Shown here one piece after another: positions 1 through 8,627 of a DNA stretch of 64,000 nucleotides. The notes under the pieces were generated by a model. The model was not told the origin of the DNA. It searched no databases and saw nothing but the letters and a program-made list of their open reading frames with translations. The position numbers and the translations under genes were made by a program. Numbering within the stretch: position 1 is the first letter of the stretch; each line of letters opens with the position of its first letter. The DNA is from Billgrantia ethanolica (GTDB taxonomy: Bacteria; Pseudomonadota; Gammaproteobacteria; Pseudomonadales; Halomonadaceae), in assembly GCF_021404305.1 (NCBI RefSeq), contig NZ_JABFTX010000002.1:744001-808000 (forward strand), in the 5' to 3' direction.

Positions 1-653
1 ACGACGTCGGCGACCTGCTGTTCTATCTCGCCATCGGGGTGGTGGTCGGCGGTCGCCTCGGCTATGCGCTGTTCTACGGCATGGGCCAGTGGGCCGCCGA
101 CCCGCTGTGGGTGTTCCGTGTCTGGGACGGCGGTATGAGCTTTCACGGCGGGCTGATCGGTGTGCTGCTGGCCGCCCTCTGGTTCGCCCGCAAGAAGCGC
201 ATGGCCTTCTTCAGCCTGACCGATTTCTTCGCGCCCATGGTGCCGATCGGTCTGGGGGCCGGGCGCATCGGCAACTTCATCAACCGCGAACTGCCCGGGC
301 GGGTCACCGAGATGCCCTGGGGCATGCCGTTTCCCGGTATGGGGCCGGAGCCGCGGCATCCCACCGCGCTCTACGAGGCCTTTCTCGAAGGCCTGGTGAT
401 GTTCGTCATCCTGTGGTGGGTGTCGGCACAGCCGCGTCGGCGCGGGCTGGTTTCCGGTCTGTTCCTGCTGCTCTACGGGGTATTCCGCTTCGGCGTGGAG
501 TTCTACCGCCTGCCGGACGCCCACATCGGCTACCTGGCTTTCGGCTGGTTCACCATGGGCATGCTGCTGACATTGCCGATGATCCTCTCCGGTATCCTGC
601 TCATCGCCTGGTCGCGGCGTCAGCCGCTGGTGGGCGACAAGGCGATGCAGTGA
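1..653 (+). CDS. lgt: Prolipoprotein diacylglyceryl transferase, 5' truncated by window edge
   Basis: Inner-membrane enzyme that moves a diacylglyceryl group from phosphatidylglycerol to the lipobox cysteine of prolipoproteins, the first step of lipoprotein maturation. The reading frame is already open at base 3, so the start codon lies before the window; about 216 residues are visible. The family signature [16 protein letters not shown] is present, as is the downstream [12 protein letters not shown] segment, and several hydrophobic spans follow, the last near the C-terminus. thyA and folA lie downstream on the same strand, the usual order in this group. The stop codon lies inside a degenerate 24-bp repeat. 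Only the missing N-terminus limits certainty. Confidence 0.95.
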   Translation, partial: DVGDLLFYLAIGVVVGGRLGYALFYGMGQWAADPLWVFRVWDGGMSFHGGLIGVLLAALWFARKKRMAFFSLTDFFAPMVPIGLGAGRIGNFINRELPGRVTEMPWGMPFPGMGPEPRHPTALYEAFLEGLVMFVILWWVSAQPRRRGLVSGLFLLLYGVFRFGVEFYRLPDAHIGYLAFGWFTMGMLLTLPMILSGILLIAWSRRQPLVGDKAMQ

Positions 654-721
654 AACTCGACGACAGCGGGGCAGCGAAACTCGACGAAAGCTACGCAGTG
701 ATACTCGCAGAGAGTAGGAGT
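650..721 (+). repeat. Three degenerate 24-bp tandem repeats across the lgt stop codon
   Basis: Units at 650-673, 674-697 and 698-721 each begin GYGAWACTCG. The first two are close to identical over their first 18 bases (core GAAACTCGACGA) and the third is more diverged. The lgt stop codon (651-653) is inside the first unit. The array fills the first half of the lgt-thyA gap. Confidence 0.6.
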
Positions 722-798
722 GCGTGAGCGGAGGCGGTAGACTCTCGGGTCAATCGATCGACTGCCAATCGACCATCTATATATAGAGCCTTGCCAAG

Positions 799-1674
799 AT
801 GCCTGACCACAACGCCCAGCTCGGGCGGCCCGCTACCGAACGGACCGCTCTCCAATCGCCGCCCGAACAGTCAGCTCTCGAACAGCCCTATCTGGACCTG
901 ATGCGCCTGGTGCTGGAGCAGGGCGTGGAGCGCGGCGACCGCACCGGGGTCGGCACGCGCTCGCTGTTCGGCCACCAGATGCGCTTCGACCTGTCCCGCG
1001 GCTTCCCGCTGGTGACCACCAAGAAGCTGCACCTGCGCTCGATCGTCTACGAGCTGCTGTGGTTCCTGCGCGGCGATACCAACATCGCCTATCTCAAGGA
1101 GAACGGGGTCAGCATCTGGGACGAGTGGGCCGACGCCAACGGTGATCTCGGCCCCGTCTACGGCTATCAGTGGCGCAGCTGGCCCGACCCCCGCGGCGGC
1201 CACGTGGATCAGATCGCCAAGCTGCTCGAGCAGCTGCGCACCAACCCCGACTCGCGGCGGCTGATCGTCTCGGCCTGGAACCCGGCGCTGGTCGACGAGA
1301 TGGCGCTGCCTCCGTGCCACTGCCTGTTCCAGTTCTACGTGGCGGAAGGGCGGCTCTCCTGCCAGCTCTATCAGCGCAGCGCCGACATCTTTCTCGGGGT
1401 GCCGTTCAACATCGCCAGCTATGCGCTGCTGACCATGATGATCGCCCAGGTCGCCGGCCTCGAGCCCGGCGACTTCGTCCACACTCTGGGCGACGCGCAC
1501 CTGTACCTTAACCACCTGGAGCAGGCCGAGCTGCAGCTCTCGCGTACTCCGCGTTCGGCGCCCCGGCTGGTGCTCGATCCCGACGTCGACGACCTGTTCG
1601 CCTTCCGCTTCGAGCATATCGCCATCGAAGGCTACGATCCCCATCCTCATATCAAGGCCGAGGTAGCGGTATGA
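799..1674 (+). CDS. thyA: Thymidylate synthase ThyA
   Basis: Methylates dUMP to dTMP using 5,10-methylenetetrahydrofolate, producing dihydrofolate that the next gene product recycles. The 291-residue product aligns along its length with E. coli ThyA: the [16 protein letters not shown] start of the fold, the substrate-binding [11 protein letters not shown] stretch, the catalytic cysteine C173 in LPPCHC, and the [20 protein letters not shown] segment. It is about 27 residues longer than the E. coli protein at the N-terminus. The ATG at 799 has no strong ribosome-binding site, so a later start is possible, such as the ATG at 901 in MRLVLEQG. The stop overlaps the folA start as ATGA. Confidence 0.96.
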   Translation: MPDHNAQLGRPATERTALQSPPEQSALEQPYLDLMRLVLEQGVERGDRTGVGTRSLFGHQMRFDLSRGFPLVTTKKLHLRSIVYELLWFLRGDTNIAYLKENGVSIWDEWADANGDLGPVYGYQWRSWPDPRGGHVDQIAKLLEQLRTNPDSRRLIVSAWNPALVDEMALPPCHCLFQFYVAEGRLSCQLYQRSADIFLGVPFNIASYALLTMMIAQVAGLEPGDFVHTLGDAHLYLNHLEQAELQLSRTPRSAPRLVLDPDVDDLFAFRFEHIAIEGYDPHPHIKAEVAV

Positions 1675-2189
1675 CCGACGAGACTCTGGTGCCGGTGGCG
1701 ATGATCGCCGCGGTGTCGCGCAACGGCGTGATCGGCGTCGACAACAAGCTGCCCTGGCATCTGCCCGAGGATCTCAAGTTTTTCAAGCGCATGACCCTGG
1801 CCAAGCCACTGATCATGGGGCGCAAGACCTTCGCTTCCATCGGCCGCCCGTTGCCGGGCCGCCTCAACATCGTGGTGACCCGGGATGAGAGCTTCCACCA
1901 CGACGGCGTGCGGGTCTGCCACGATCTCGAATCGGCGCTGTTCCTGGCCGACCAGCAGGCCACCATCGACGCCAGCGAGGAGATCATGGTGATGGGCGGC
2001 GGCGAGATCTATGTCCAGGCGCTGCCCCACGCCAGCCGCATCTACCTCACCGAGGTGGATGTCGAGGTGGAGGGCGATGCCCGCTTTCCCGAGCTGGACG
2101 AGAGTGAATGGCAGGAGGTGCAGCGGGTACCGGGCTCGCCCAACCCGGGCCAGCCGAGCTACAGTTTCGTGCAGTACCAACGCCGCTGA
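1671..2189 (+). CDS. folA: Dihydrofolate reductase FolA
   Basis: Reduces dihydrofolate to tetrahydrofolate with NADPH, regenerating the cofactor consumed by ThyA. The 172-residue protein shows the conserved [13 protein letters not shown] segment, with the substrate-binding acid D34 (D27 of E. coli), the NADPH-binding IMGRKTF and IGRPLPGR segments, and the MGGGEIY loop. The start overlaps the thyA stop by four bases, so the two are probably translationally coupled. About 120 bp without a gene follow before the next start. Confidence 0.96.
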   Translation: MTDETLVPVAMIAAVSRNGVIGVDNKLPWHLPEDLKFFKRMTLAKPLIMGRKTFASIGRPLPGRLNIVVTRDESFHHDGVRVCHDLESALFLADQQATIDASEEIMVMGGGEIYVQALPHASRIYLTEVDVEVEGDARFPELDESEWQEVQRVPGSPNPGQPSYSFVQYQRR

Positions 2190-2310
2190 ACTGCACGTTG
2201 TCAGCGCCTCGCTTGTGGCACACACTAGGCTGAGGCATGGAGCTGCCCCGTTCTCGCCACCCCGTTCGATCGTCGTGTCGTCAACGTGAGCCCGCCAGGA
2301 GGATGCCGGT

Positions 2311-3390
2311 TTGATCGAAGAGCGTTCACGTCAACTGTTCGATGTCTTGGAGACCTGTGCCGACACGGCGCTCCATGAGCTGCGCAGCTATCGCGCAAGG
2401 ATCCAGGAACTGGAGTCCCGTCTCGCCGACTCCGATGTGCGGCAGCAGGAGTTGGAAGCGGCGCGCCTGGAGCTGATGGAAGAGAACCGCGAACTGGATG
2501 AGCAGAATCGCGAGCTCGAGGAGGACAACGCCCGTCTGCGCGAACGTCTGCGCAAGGGCGAGACGACTCCGGCGTTTCCCGGCCCCGCACGGCGTGCCCA
2601 GGGCCTGGCGGCGCTGATCGGCCAGCGACCGCGGGCGGAAGCCGCACAGCAGAGCGAGCCCGCCGAAGCCGAGCAAGAAGCGGCTGGGAAAACAGAAGCG
2701 GCAAGCAAACCGTTGAACCCGTTCGCTCCTGCAGGTGGTGTATCCGCTGCATCGTCCACTCCGGCATATGCCTCTTTCAAGGCGGCTCCGGCTCAGAAAT
2801 CGTTGGCCGAGCGTCAGGGCCAGCTTGCCATCGAGCAGGCGCCCTCCGCCGATGCCCTGCTGAAGCAGTGGTACCGGCGTTATCCCCACGCCTTCTTCAA
2901 GGGGCATACGCGACCGCTCAAGGTCGGCATTCATCTCGATCTCGCTGCACGCGAGCCCTGGCCCGAAAAGCTGGTGCGCCGCGCGCTGGCCGGCTATGTC
3001 AACCTGCCGCGCTACCTCAAGGCGGTGCGGGAAGGCGCGGAGCGTATCGACCTCGACGGCGCTCCCGCCGGCGACGTGGATGCCCAGGCCGCCGAACATG
3101 CCAAGCGCAAGCTGGAGCGACTGCAGAACGAACGGCGCGAGCGCAGCCGTCCGGCGGGTGCCGCCCCGAAGCGGGGCAGTGGCTCCGGCCGCAGCCGCGC
3201 CGTTGCCGCAGGCGCCCAGCCGGGCGACAAGGCCCCCCGTCAGACGCACGAGAATGCTCCACCCAAGGCCGCCGGCCCCATATCAGAAGCGGCCGATCCC
3301 ATCTCCGCAACGGCGGACCCCGAGGAGCGCATGGAGGCCAAGCTTTCGGCGCTGCTGGCCAAGCACGGCAGCAGCCGCAAGGGGAGCTGA
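2311..3390 (+). CDS. ProQ/FinO-domain RNA-binding protein with N-terminal coiled coil
   Basis: Likely RNA chaperone. Residues about 183-270 form a ProQ/FinO domain, starting LLKQWYRRYPHAFF and containing the RPLKVGIHLDL strand and the LVRRALAGYVNLPRYL helices. Residues about 1-90 are rich in E, L, R and Q with heptad character (RIQELESRLADSD, NRELDEQNRELEEDN), so they probably form a coiled coil. The middle and C-terminus are Ala/Pro/Lys-rich and likely disordered. The start is a TTG with an AGGAGG site at 2297-2302; the nearby ATG at 2303 runs into a stop at once. At 359 residues it is longer than E. coli ProQ (about 230), and the domain is central rather than N-terminal, so it is a ProQ-domain paralogue and not necessarily the orthologue. 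Confidence 0.85.
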   Translation: MIEERSRQLFDVLETCADTALHELRSYRARIQELESRLADSDVRQQELEAARLELMEENRELDEQNRELEEDNARLRERLRKGETTPAFPGPARRAQGLAALIGQRPRAEAAQQSEPAEAEQEAAGKTEAASKPLNPFAPAGGVSAASSTPAYASFKAAPAQKSLAERQGQLAIEQAPSADALLKQWYRRYPHAFFKGHTRPLKVGIHLDLAAREPWPEKLVRRALAGYVNLPRYLKAVREGAERIDLDGAPAGDVDAQAAEHAKRKLERLQNERRERSRPAGAAPKRGSGSGRSRAVAAGAQPGDKAPRQTHENAPPKAAGPISEAADPISATADPEERMEAKLSALLAKHGSSRKGS

Positions 3391-3802
3391 ACCCTAACGC
3401 ATCGAAGCGTAGAAAGCCCGTCGCTTGTCAGCGCTGTATCAGCGAGGCATGATGTGCGGGCTCATCGCTGCCAGGCAGATCGACTGCCATGCCTGCAGCA
3501 CGCGGTTCAGGGAGCGGGAGCGCCCAGGACCGCAAAAGCAGGGCAAAGTTCCGTCGGGGAGGCGGGCATCATAGGAAAACAGTGTTTTTTCTTATTGCGT
3601 TCCGATTTTTCCCGGTATAGAGTTCTACCTGCGAGCATTGGACTATAACAAGGCTTCGCTGCGGTCATGACCGGCCTCCGGCCCTTCCTGGGAAGGAACC
3701 GAGCCAAGCACGGCGGGACCCATGCCCGGCAAGCTACCTGCACCGATCACCGATCCGTGCAGTAACGATCGAAACAGTAAGCTAGTGAAAGGAACTATCG
3801 CG
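3391..3802 (+). other. 412-bp gene-free region upstream of the porin
   Basis: No convincing gene was found. The 3' part is A/T-rich compared with its surroundings (about 3570-3655) and probably holds the porin promoter. One candidate is TTGCGT at 3595-3600 with TATAGA at 3616-3621, although the 15-bp spacer is short; a TATAAC hexamer also occurs near 3645. A short CCTTCC/GGAAGG inverted repeat lies near 3686-3700. The long untranslated leader would be typical of a regulated outer-membrane protein gene. Confidence 0.4.
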
Positions 3803-4879
3803 ATGAAAAAGACACTGTTAGCGACTGCCATTGCCGGCGCCCTGGGCGTCTCCGCTGCCGCTCAGGCCGCAACCGTTTACGATCAGGACGGCACTCAGGT
3901 CGACGTCTACGGCCGTATCAACCTCGGTGTGACCACCGGTGGTGTTCAGGAAGAAGGCCCGGGTGAACTTAAGACCGACGGCTCCGAATTCGTCGACGTC
4001 TTCTCCCGTTTCGGCTTCCGTGCCCGTCATCAGGTCGCTCCCGACCTGCAGGCTTTCATGAACATGGAACTGCGTCCGAACCTGGCTCGTCAGAACCGTG
4101 ATGGCCTGACCGTGCGCAACTCCTTCCTGGGTCTGCGCGGCGACAACTGGGGTATGGCGCGCGTCGGTAACTTCGACGGCGTTCTCTACCAGGCCGTGAC
4201 CAGCAAGTTCGAAATCCAGGAATATGAAGGCTTCACTTCTACCAGCGGCGGTGCTGTGAGCTCCCGCGGTGACTCCTTCCAGTACTCCACGCCGGTGCTG
4301 AGCGGCTTCCAGGCTCATGTTCAGGCCAAGCACCTGAGCGGAAATGGCGCTGAAGTAGGCGCGCAGGACAACTCTTCCACTCTGAGCTGGCAGGCTGCTG
4401 TCAACTACACCTGGCAGGATCTCTACCTGGCTGCCGGTTACAACCAGTCCAAGCAAGAGCGTGAAGATCGCGGCTACAGCTATGCTGGTCCTGGCGCCAA
4501 CCCGGCCGGTGAAGACATTTGGGCAGCCGCTGCCATCTACCAGTTCACTCCTGCCTTCCGCGCTGGTATCAAGTATGAGGAAGTTACCGACCTCAACGAG
4601 CAGGACGACCTGAGCGCTACCGACATCGAAAACCTGTGGACTCTCATGGGTGTGTTCGACTACGGCATGGGCGAGATCTACGCTGACTACAACCGCGTTC
4701 GTTCAGCTCTGGAAGGTGTTGACAGCCGTAACGCTTGGACCCTGGGCGCTAACTATCGCTTCAGCCGTCCGATGTATGTCTGGGCCGAAATCGTCGAGTA
4801 TGATTTCGACACCTCTGACTCCGTGGAAGACGTAACTGACGACCTGCGCTTCACCGTCGGTCTGCGCTACGACTTCTAA
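3803..4879 (+). CDS. Outer-membrane porin (gram-negative porin family)
   Basis: Predicted trimeric general-diffusion porin. The start at 3803 is preceded by AAAGGAA (3788-3794) and opens a classic signal peptide: MKK, then a hydrophobic core, ending at AAAQA before ATVYDQDG. The mature protein begins with the family's VYGRINLG strand, alternates as expected for a beta-barrel, and ends LRYDF with the C-terminal phenylalanine recognised by the Bam machinery. It is 358 residues with the signal. Codons are less GC-biased than in neighbours, consistent with high expression. A strong intrinsic terminator follows within 50 bp, so it is probably monocistronic. An upstream in-frame ATG at 3722 would give a non-signal extension and is rejected. 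Confidence 0.92.
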   Translation: MKKTLLATAIAGALGVSAAAQAATVYDQDGTQVDVYGRINLGVTTGGVQEEGPGELKTDGSEFVDVFSRFGFRARHQVAPDLQAFMNMELRPNLARQNRDGLTVRNSFLGLRGDNWGMARVGNFDGVLYQAVTSKFEIQEYEGFTSTSGGAVSSRGDSFQYSTPVLSGFQAHVQAKHLSGNGAEVGAQDNSSTLSWQAAVNYTWQDLYLAAGYNQSKQEREDRGYSYAGPGANPAGEDIWAAAAIYQFTPAFRAGIKYEEVTDLNEQDDLSATDIENLWTLMGVFDYGMGEIYADYNRVRSALEGVDSRNAWTLGANYRFSRPMYVWAEIVEYDFDTSDSVEDVTDDLRFTVGLRYDF

Positions 4880-4925
4880 GTCGAGCCCAAGCTGACTGCA
4901 AGATACGTCGATTCGTCGACGACGA

Positions 4926-4953
4926 AACCGGCCCTTCGGGGCCGGTTTTTTTT
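4926..4953 (+). terminator. Rho-independent terminator after the porin gene
   Basis: A perfect 9-bp stem AACCGGCCC/GGGCCGGTT with a TTCG tetraloop is followed by eight T residues, about 46 bp past the porin stop codon. Confidence 0.93.
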
Positions 4954-5058
4954 CGACTGTGGCCTGGTCAACCATCAGCTGTGCTGCGACAGGCTGCCAA
5001 TAACGCTTTTCTGATAGACTGGCTCGCTTTACCGTTGCCGATCACTTGAGGAGTGACC

Positions 5059-5862
5059 TTGGAGCTTATCTGGTTGGCCTATGTGGCTTTGGGCGCGGTG
5101 GTCGGTATCATGGCCGGCCTGTTGGGCGTTGGCGGCGGCGGCATCATGGTGCCGATACTGACCGCGCTGTTCGTCACCCAGGGGGTGCCCCTCGAACACC
5201 TGGCTCATCTGGCTCTGGGTACCTCGATGGCCGCCATCATTCCCGCTTCCACGGCGAGTCTGCTCTCCCACCGCCGCCACGGTGCCGTGCGCTGGGAGAT
5301 CGTTCGCTACCTGACCCCCGGCATTCTGGTAGGCACCTTTCTCGCCACCTTCATTGCCGCCTTGCTGCCGACCCGGGGCCTGGCGATTTTCTTCGCCTGC
5401 TTCATGATCCTGATGTCGCTGCAGATGCTGGCCAATATCAAGCCCAAGCCGACGCGTAACCTTCCGGGGGCAGCCGGCCTTGGCGGGGCAGGGCTGGGGA
5501 TCGGCGGCATCTCGGCGCTGGTGGCCATTGGCGGCGGCTCGCTGACCGTACCGTTCCTGACCTGGTGCAACGTCAAGCTGCCTCAGGCCATCGGAACTTC
5601 TGCCGCCGTCGGCCTGCCCATCGCCCTGGCCGGCGCCCTGGGCTATGTGATCAACGGCTGGGGTACCCCCGACCTGCCGAGCGCCGCGCTGGGGTTCGTC
5701 TACCTGCCCGCTCTGCTGTTGATGGCTCCGTTCAGCATGCTGATGGCGCCGGTGGGGGCCAGGCTGGCGCATCGCCTGCCGGTGACACTGCTCAAGCGGA
5801 TTTTCGCGGTCATGATGATGGGGCTGGCGCTGCAGATGGTGTACACCGTGTTCACTGCCTGA
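5059..5862 (+). CDS. TauE/SafE-family sulfite exporter-like permease
   Basis: Predicted inner-membrane protein of about 267 residues and 7-8 hydrophobic segments, in two repeats each carrying the glycine-rich family motif (GLLGVGGGGIMVP early, ALVAIGGGSLTVP near the middle). The family moves sulfite, sulfonates or other small organic anions; the substrate is not determined here. AGGAG (5049-5053) sits 5 nt before the TTG at 5059, so that start is preferred over the GTG at 5053, which overlaps the ribosome-binding site. It stands alone between the porin terminator and the fnr promoter region. Confidence 0.85.
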   Translation: MELIWLAYVALGAVVGIMAGLLGVGGGGIMVPILTALFVTQGVPLEHLAHLALGTSMAAIIPASTASLLSHRRHGAVRWEIVRYLTPGILVGTFLATFIAALLPTRGLAIFFACFMILMSLQMLANIKPKPTRNLPGAAGLGGAGLGIGGISALVAIGGGSLTVPFLTWCNVKLPQAIGTSAAVGLPIALAGALGYVINGWGTPDLPSAALGFVYLPALLLMAPFSMLMAPVGARLAHRLPVTLLKRIFAVMMMGLALQMVYTVFTA

Positions 5863-5889
5863 TACCGCTGCTTTCGCTCCATGAAGCTC

Positions 5890-5903
5890 TTGATGCAGGT
5901 CAA
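5890..5903 (+). promoter_or_regulatory. FNR/Anr box upstream of the Fnr-family gene
   Basis: TTGAT-GCAG-GTCAA differs from the FNR/Anr consensus TTGAT-N4-ATCAA at one base. It lies about 118 bp before the start of the Fnr-type regulator, consistent with autoregulation. Confidence 0.65.
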
Positions 5904-6020
5904 CGGAAATGACATTTTGTCGCCGAGCGGGGCGGCGCGACGGGACAAGCGAAACGCAGCAGGCCAGAATCGAACTCTCCCAGTGTGACCCACCGTGAGA
6001 CCGAGGTAAGGAGTGCGCTC

Positions 6021-6767
6021 ATGACCCCCAGGCCTGCCCAGCGGCCACGCCCCGCCGTGCCCCGCTGCGAGCTCTGCACCCTGCATGCCCGCTGCCTGCC
6101 GCTCGGGCTCGAGTTCGATGCCCTGCAGTCCTTCGATGACATCATCCGGCTGCCGCAGGCGCTCAAGCGCGGCCAGGCGCTGATGCGTCAAGGGGCGCCT
6201 TTCACCAGTCTCTACGTGGTGCGCTCCGGCAGCCTCAAGCAGACGGTGGCGCAGCCCGATCAGCGCGATCAGGTCACGCACTTCTATCTGCCCGGGGAGA
6301 TCGTCGGGCTGGATGCCATCGGTGAGGAGGACTGCCACGGCAGCGTGGTGGCGCTGGAGAGCGCCTTCGTCTGCGAGCTGCCGTTCACGCGGCTGGAAGT
6401 TCTCGCCGAGCGGCTGCCGGAGCTTCGCGGGCGGCTCTATCGCTGCATGAGCCGCGAGTTGCGCCGCGATCAGCGCATGATGTGCCTGCTCTCGGGGCGT
6501 ACCGCCGACCAGCGCCTGGCGAGTTTCCTGCTGGGACTTTACGAGCGCTTCAGCGCCCGGGGATTGTCGCCCTATCGTTTCTTTCTCTCCATGTCGCGCT
6601 CGGACATCGGCAGCTACCTCGGCCTGGCGCTGGAAACCGTCAGCCGGGTGCTGGCACGCTTTCAGGAGCAGGGTGTCATTGCCGTGACCGGTCGTGAACT
6701 CACCATCAGTGATATCGAGGCGCTCGAAGCGCTGGCGCTGGCTAGCGCCCCCATGACGCCTGCTTGA
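6021..6767 (+). CDS. fnr: Fnr/Anr-type oxygen-sensing transcription regulator
   Basis: Cytoplasmic Crp/Fnr-family activator that uses an oxygen-labile 4Fe-4S cluster to switch anaerobic genes. All four cluster ligands of E. coli Fnr have counterparts: C16, C19 and C25 in a C-x2-C-x5-C arrangement (RCELCTLHARC), and C118 in FVCELPF. A cyclic-nucleotide-type beta roll follows, then a helix-turn-helix (SDIGSYLGLALETVSRVLARF) in which E, S and R match the Fnr DNA-reading residues. The start at 6021 has TAAGGAG seven bases upstream; an earlier in-frame GTG at 5985 has none. Length is 248 residues, as usual. The 3' end overlaps the convergent LysR gene by 26 bp. Confidence 0.93.
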   Translation: MTPRPAQRPRPAVPRCELCTLHARCLPLGLEFDALQSFDDIIRLPQALKRGQALMRQGAPFTSLYVVRSGSLKQTVAQPDQRDQVTHFYLPGEIVGLDAIGEEDCHGSVVALESAFVCELPFTRLEVLAERLPELRGRLYRCMSRELRRDQRMMCLLSGRTADQRLASFLLGLYERFSARGLSPYRFFLSMSRSDIGSYLGLALETVSRVLARFQEQGVIAVTGRELTISDIEALEALALASAPMTPA

Positions 6768-7635
6768 CCACCTGCCGAATCGTCTCGGCCATGAAGCGGC
6801 TGGCGGGGGAGCGCTGGGCCTGCTGCGACCACAGCAGGCCCGGGGTGCGTACCGGCGTGGGGCTCTCCAGCGGGATGGCTTTCACCCCGGGCTCGTTGCC
6901 CAGCGCATTCTCCGCCACGATGCTGCATAGATCGGTGCGTCGCACCAGTTCGATCATGGGGGAGATGGCATTGAGCTCGGCAACGATCTGCGGGCGGGCG
7001 CCGGCAGCGGCGAAGCACTCGTCGAGCATCTGGCGGGTCGAGAAGTGCGGTGCCAGCAGTGTCATGCGCGCGCCATTCAGCTCGACCATGCGCAGCCGCT
7101 TGCGCCGGGCCAGTGCATGGTCGCTGGCCACGATCAGCTTGAGCTCCTCGTTGTAGAGCGGCTCGAAGCGCAGGCCGCGGGGTATGGCCGGACGATAGGA
7201 GATGCCCAGGTCCAGGCTGCCGTCGACCAGCCCCTCGCTGATCCGATCCCCCGAAAGCTCCTCGACCACCACCTTCATCCGCGGCAGACGCTGCATGAAG
7301 CGCGAGAGGCAAAGTGGAATCAACTGCACGTTGAAGCTGTGGGTGGCGGCGATGCGCAGCTCGCCGCTCAGGTCGTCGGGGGCTTCCTTCAAGGCGCCCA
7401 CGGCCTGATCGACCTGGCGCAGGATAGGCACCACGTGCTCGTGAAAGCTCTGGCCCGCCTCGGTGAGCGTCACCCGCTTGCCGATACGTGCGAACAGCGG
7501 CTGGCCCAGCTCCTCTTCCAACTGACGGATCTGGTGGGAGAGCGTCGACTGGGTGACGTGCACCTTCTCGGCGGCCCGGGTGAAGTTGAGCGTCTCCGCA
7601 ATGGCCAGAAAGTACCGGATGTGGCGAAGTTCCAT
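6742..7635 (-). CDS. LysR-family transcriptional regulator of the divergent catabolic operon
   Basis: LysR-type regulator of 297 residues. The N-terminal winged helix-turn-helix is clear (MELRHIRYFLAIAETLNF, then VTQSTLSHQIRQLEEEL), followed by a substrate-binding-type effector domain. The start at 7635 has GGAG a few bases upstream; the in-frame upstream ATG would add an unlikely 14 residues. It is divergent from the citryl-CoA-lyase-like gene across a 176-bp A/T-rich gap, the standard arrangement for a LysR regulator and its target operon, so it probably controls 7812-14614. The inducer is unknown. Confidence 0.9.
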   Translation of the reverse strand: MELRHIRYFLAIAETLNFTRAAEKVHVTQSTLSHQIRQLEEELGQPLFARIGKRVTLTEAGQSFHEHVVPILRQVDQAVGALKEAPDDLSGELRIAATHSFNVQLIPLCLSRFMQRLPRMKVVVEELSGDRISEGLVDGSLDLGISYRPAIPRGLRFEPLYNEELKLIVASDHALARRKRLRMVELNGARMTLLAPHFSTRQMLDECFAAAGARPQIVAELNAISPMIELVRRTDLCSIVAENALGNEPGVKAIPLESPTPVRTPGLLWSQQAQRSPASRFMAETIRQVVKQASWGR

Positions 7636-7655
7636 GCAAGCTCCGCTTGTCGTGG

Positions 7656-7700
7656 CATCATCAATCGATGACATCAATCATTTTTATGTAAATTTATCAT
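7656..7700 (+). promoter_or_regulatory. Candidate LysR operator and divergent promoter region
   Basis: Within the LysR/lyase gap, ATGTAAATTTATCAT at 7686-7700 contains a T-N11-A motif (T7687, A7699) around the palindrome TAAATTTA. CATCAATC is repeated directly at 7659-7666 and 7672-7679. The tract is markedly A/T-rich for this genome. Its function is inferred from position only. Confidence 0.4.
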
Positions 7701-7811
7701 TTTTGTCCATCGTGATGGCGTCTTATGTTGTTCCAACACAAGCGTTACACATCACGAGCGTGGGTGCCGCTCCGGCATGACTCGCTCGCATCTGCCACGC
7801 GGAGCCAAAGC

Positions 7812-8627
7812 ATGAAGATCGGGCGCGAGACAATTCCAAGAACCGCCATCAGCACCTCCAACGCCGACACCATCGTGGTGCGCGGCAAGGACCTCAGCGC
7901 CGAGCTGATCGGCCACACAACCTTCACTGACTATTTCCTGATGCTGCTCGACGGCGAGCCGGTGAGCGACGTGCGCCGCCGGGTGCTGGACGCCACCCTG
8001 GTGGCCATCGCCGAACACGGCCTGGTACCCAGCGTGCAGGCCAGTCGCATGACCTATGCCGCCGCCCCCGAGGCGCTGCAGGGCGCGGTGGCGGCGGGGC
8101 TGCTGGGCTGCGGCTCGGTGATCCTCGGTGCCTCTCAGGCGGCGGGGGAGCTGTTTGCCGAAATCGCCGGTGAGATCGACGGGGGCAAGTCCCTGGAAAG
8201 TGCCGTGCACGATGTCGTCAGTCAGCGTCGCGCCCGCCGCGAAGCGATTCCCGGCTACGGACACCCGCTGCACAAGGCCCGCGACCCTCGCGTCGAGGTG
8301 CTGTTCGGCGTGGCGCGGGAGGCGGGCGCCGAGCTGCGCTACGTGGAGATCGCCGAAGCCGTGGAGCGGGCCATTCCCGGCATCGTCGGCAAGGAGCTCA
8401 AGCTCAACGTCTCCGCTGCCATTCCCGCCGTGCTGCTGGGGGCGGGCTTTCCGCTCAAGGCGCTGCGCGGTGTGCCGCTGTTGGCACGCACCGCCGGGCT
8501 GATCGCCCATCTGCTGGAGGAGTCCGAGCAGCCCTGCGGCTTCGCGCTCTCCTATCAGGCGGCCCAGCGGGTCGAGTACACCGGCGAGGTTCCGCCGGGC
8601 TTCACCCAGGAAGGGGGGCAGTCATGA
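7812..8627 (+). CDS. Citrate-synthase-fold protein, probable citryl-CoA lyase
   Basis: Product of 271 residues of the short citrate-synthase-like family often named citryl-CoA lyase, expected to cleave (or form) a citryl-CoA-type thioester by retro-Claisen chemistry. Citrate-synthase-type motifs are visible: the PGYGHPLHKARDPR loop carrying the catalytic-type histidine, and an LNVSAAIPAVLLGAGFP region. It lacks the long N-terminal domain of true citrate synthase. The start at 7812 has GGAG seven bases upstream (7801-7804). Its stop overlaps the CoA-transferase start by four bases (ATGA), implying joint action: the transferase would supply a CoA ester for this enzyme. The true substrate in this operon is not known. 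Confidence 0.78.
   Translation: MKIGRETIPRTAISTSNADTIVVRGKDLSAELIGHTTFTDYFLMLLDGEPVSDVRRRVLDATLVAIAEHGLVPSVQASRMTYAAAPEALQGAVAAGLLGCGSVILGASQAAGELFAEIAGEIDGGKSLESAVHDVVSQRRARREAIPGYGHPLHKARDPRVEVLFGVAREAGAELRYVEIAEAVERAIPGIVGKELKLNVSAAIPAVLLGAGFPLKALRGVPLLARTAGLIAHLLEESEQPCGFALSYQAAQRVEYTGEVPPGFTQEGGQS

Noticed and set aside
3454..3648. 64-codon frame upstream of the porin
   Set aside because: No ribosome-binding site, no resemblance to known proteins, and it runs into the A/T-rich probable promoter region.
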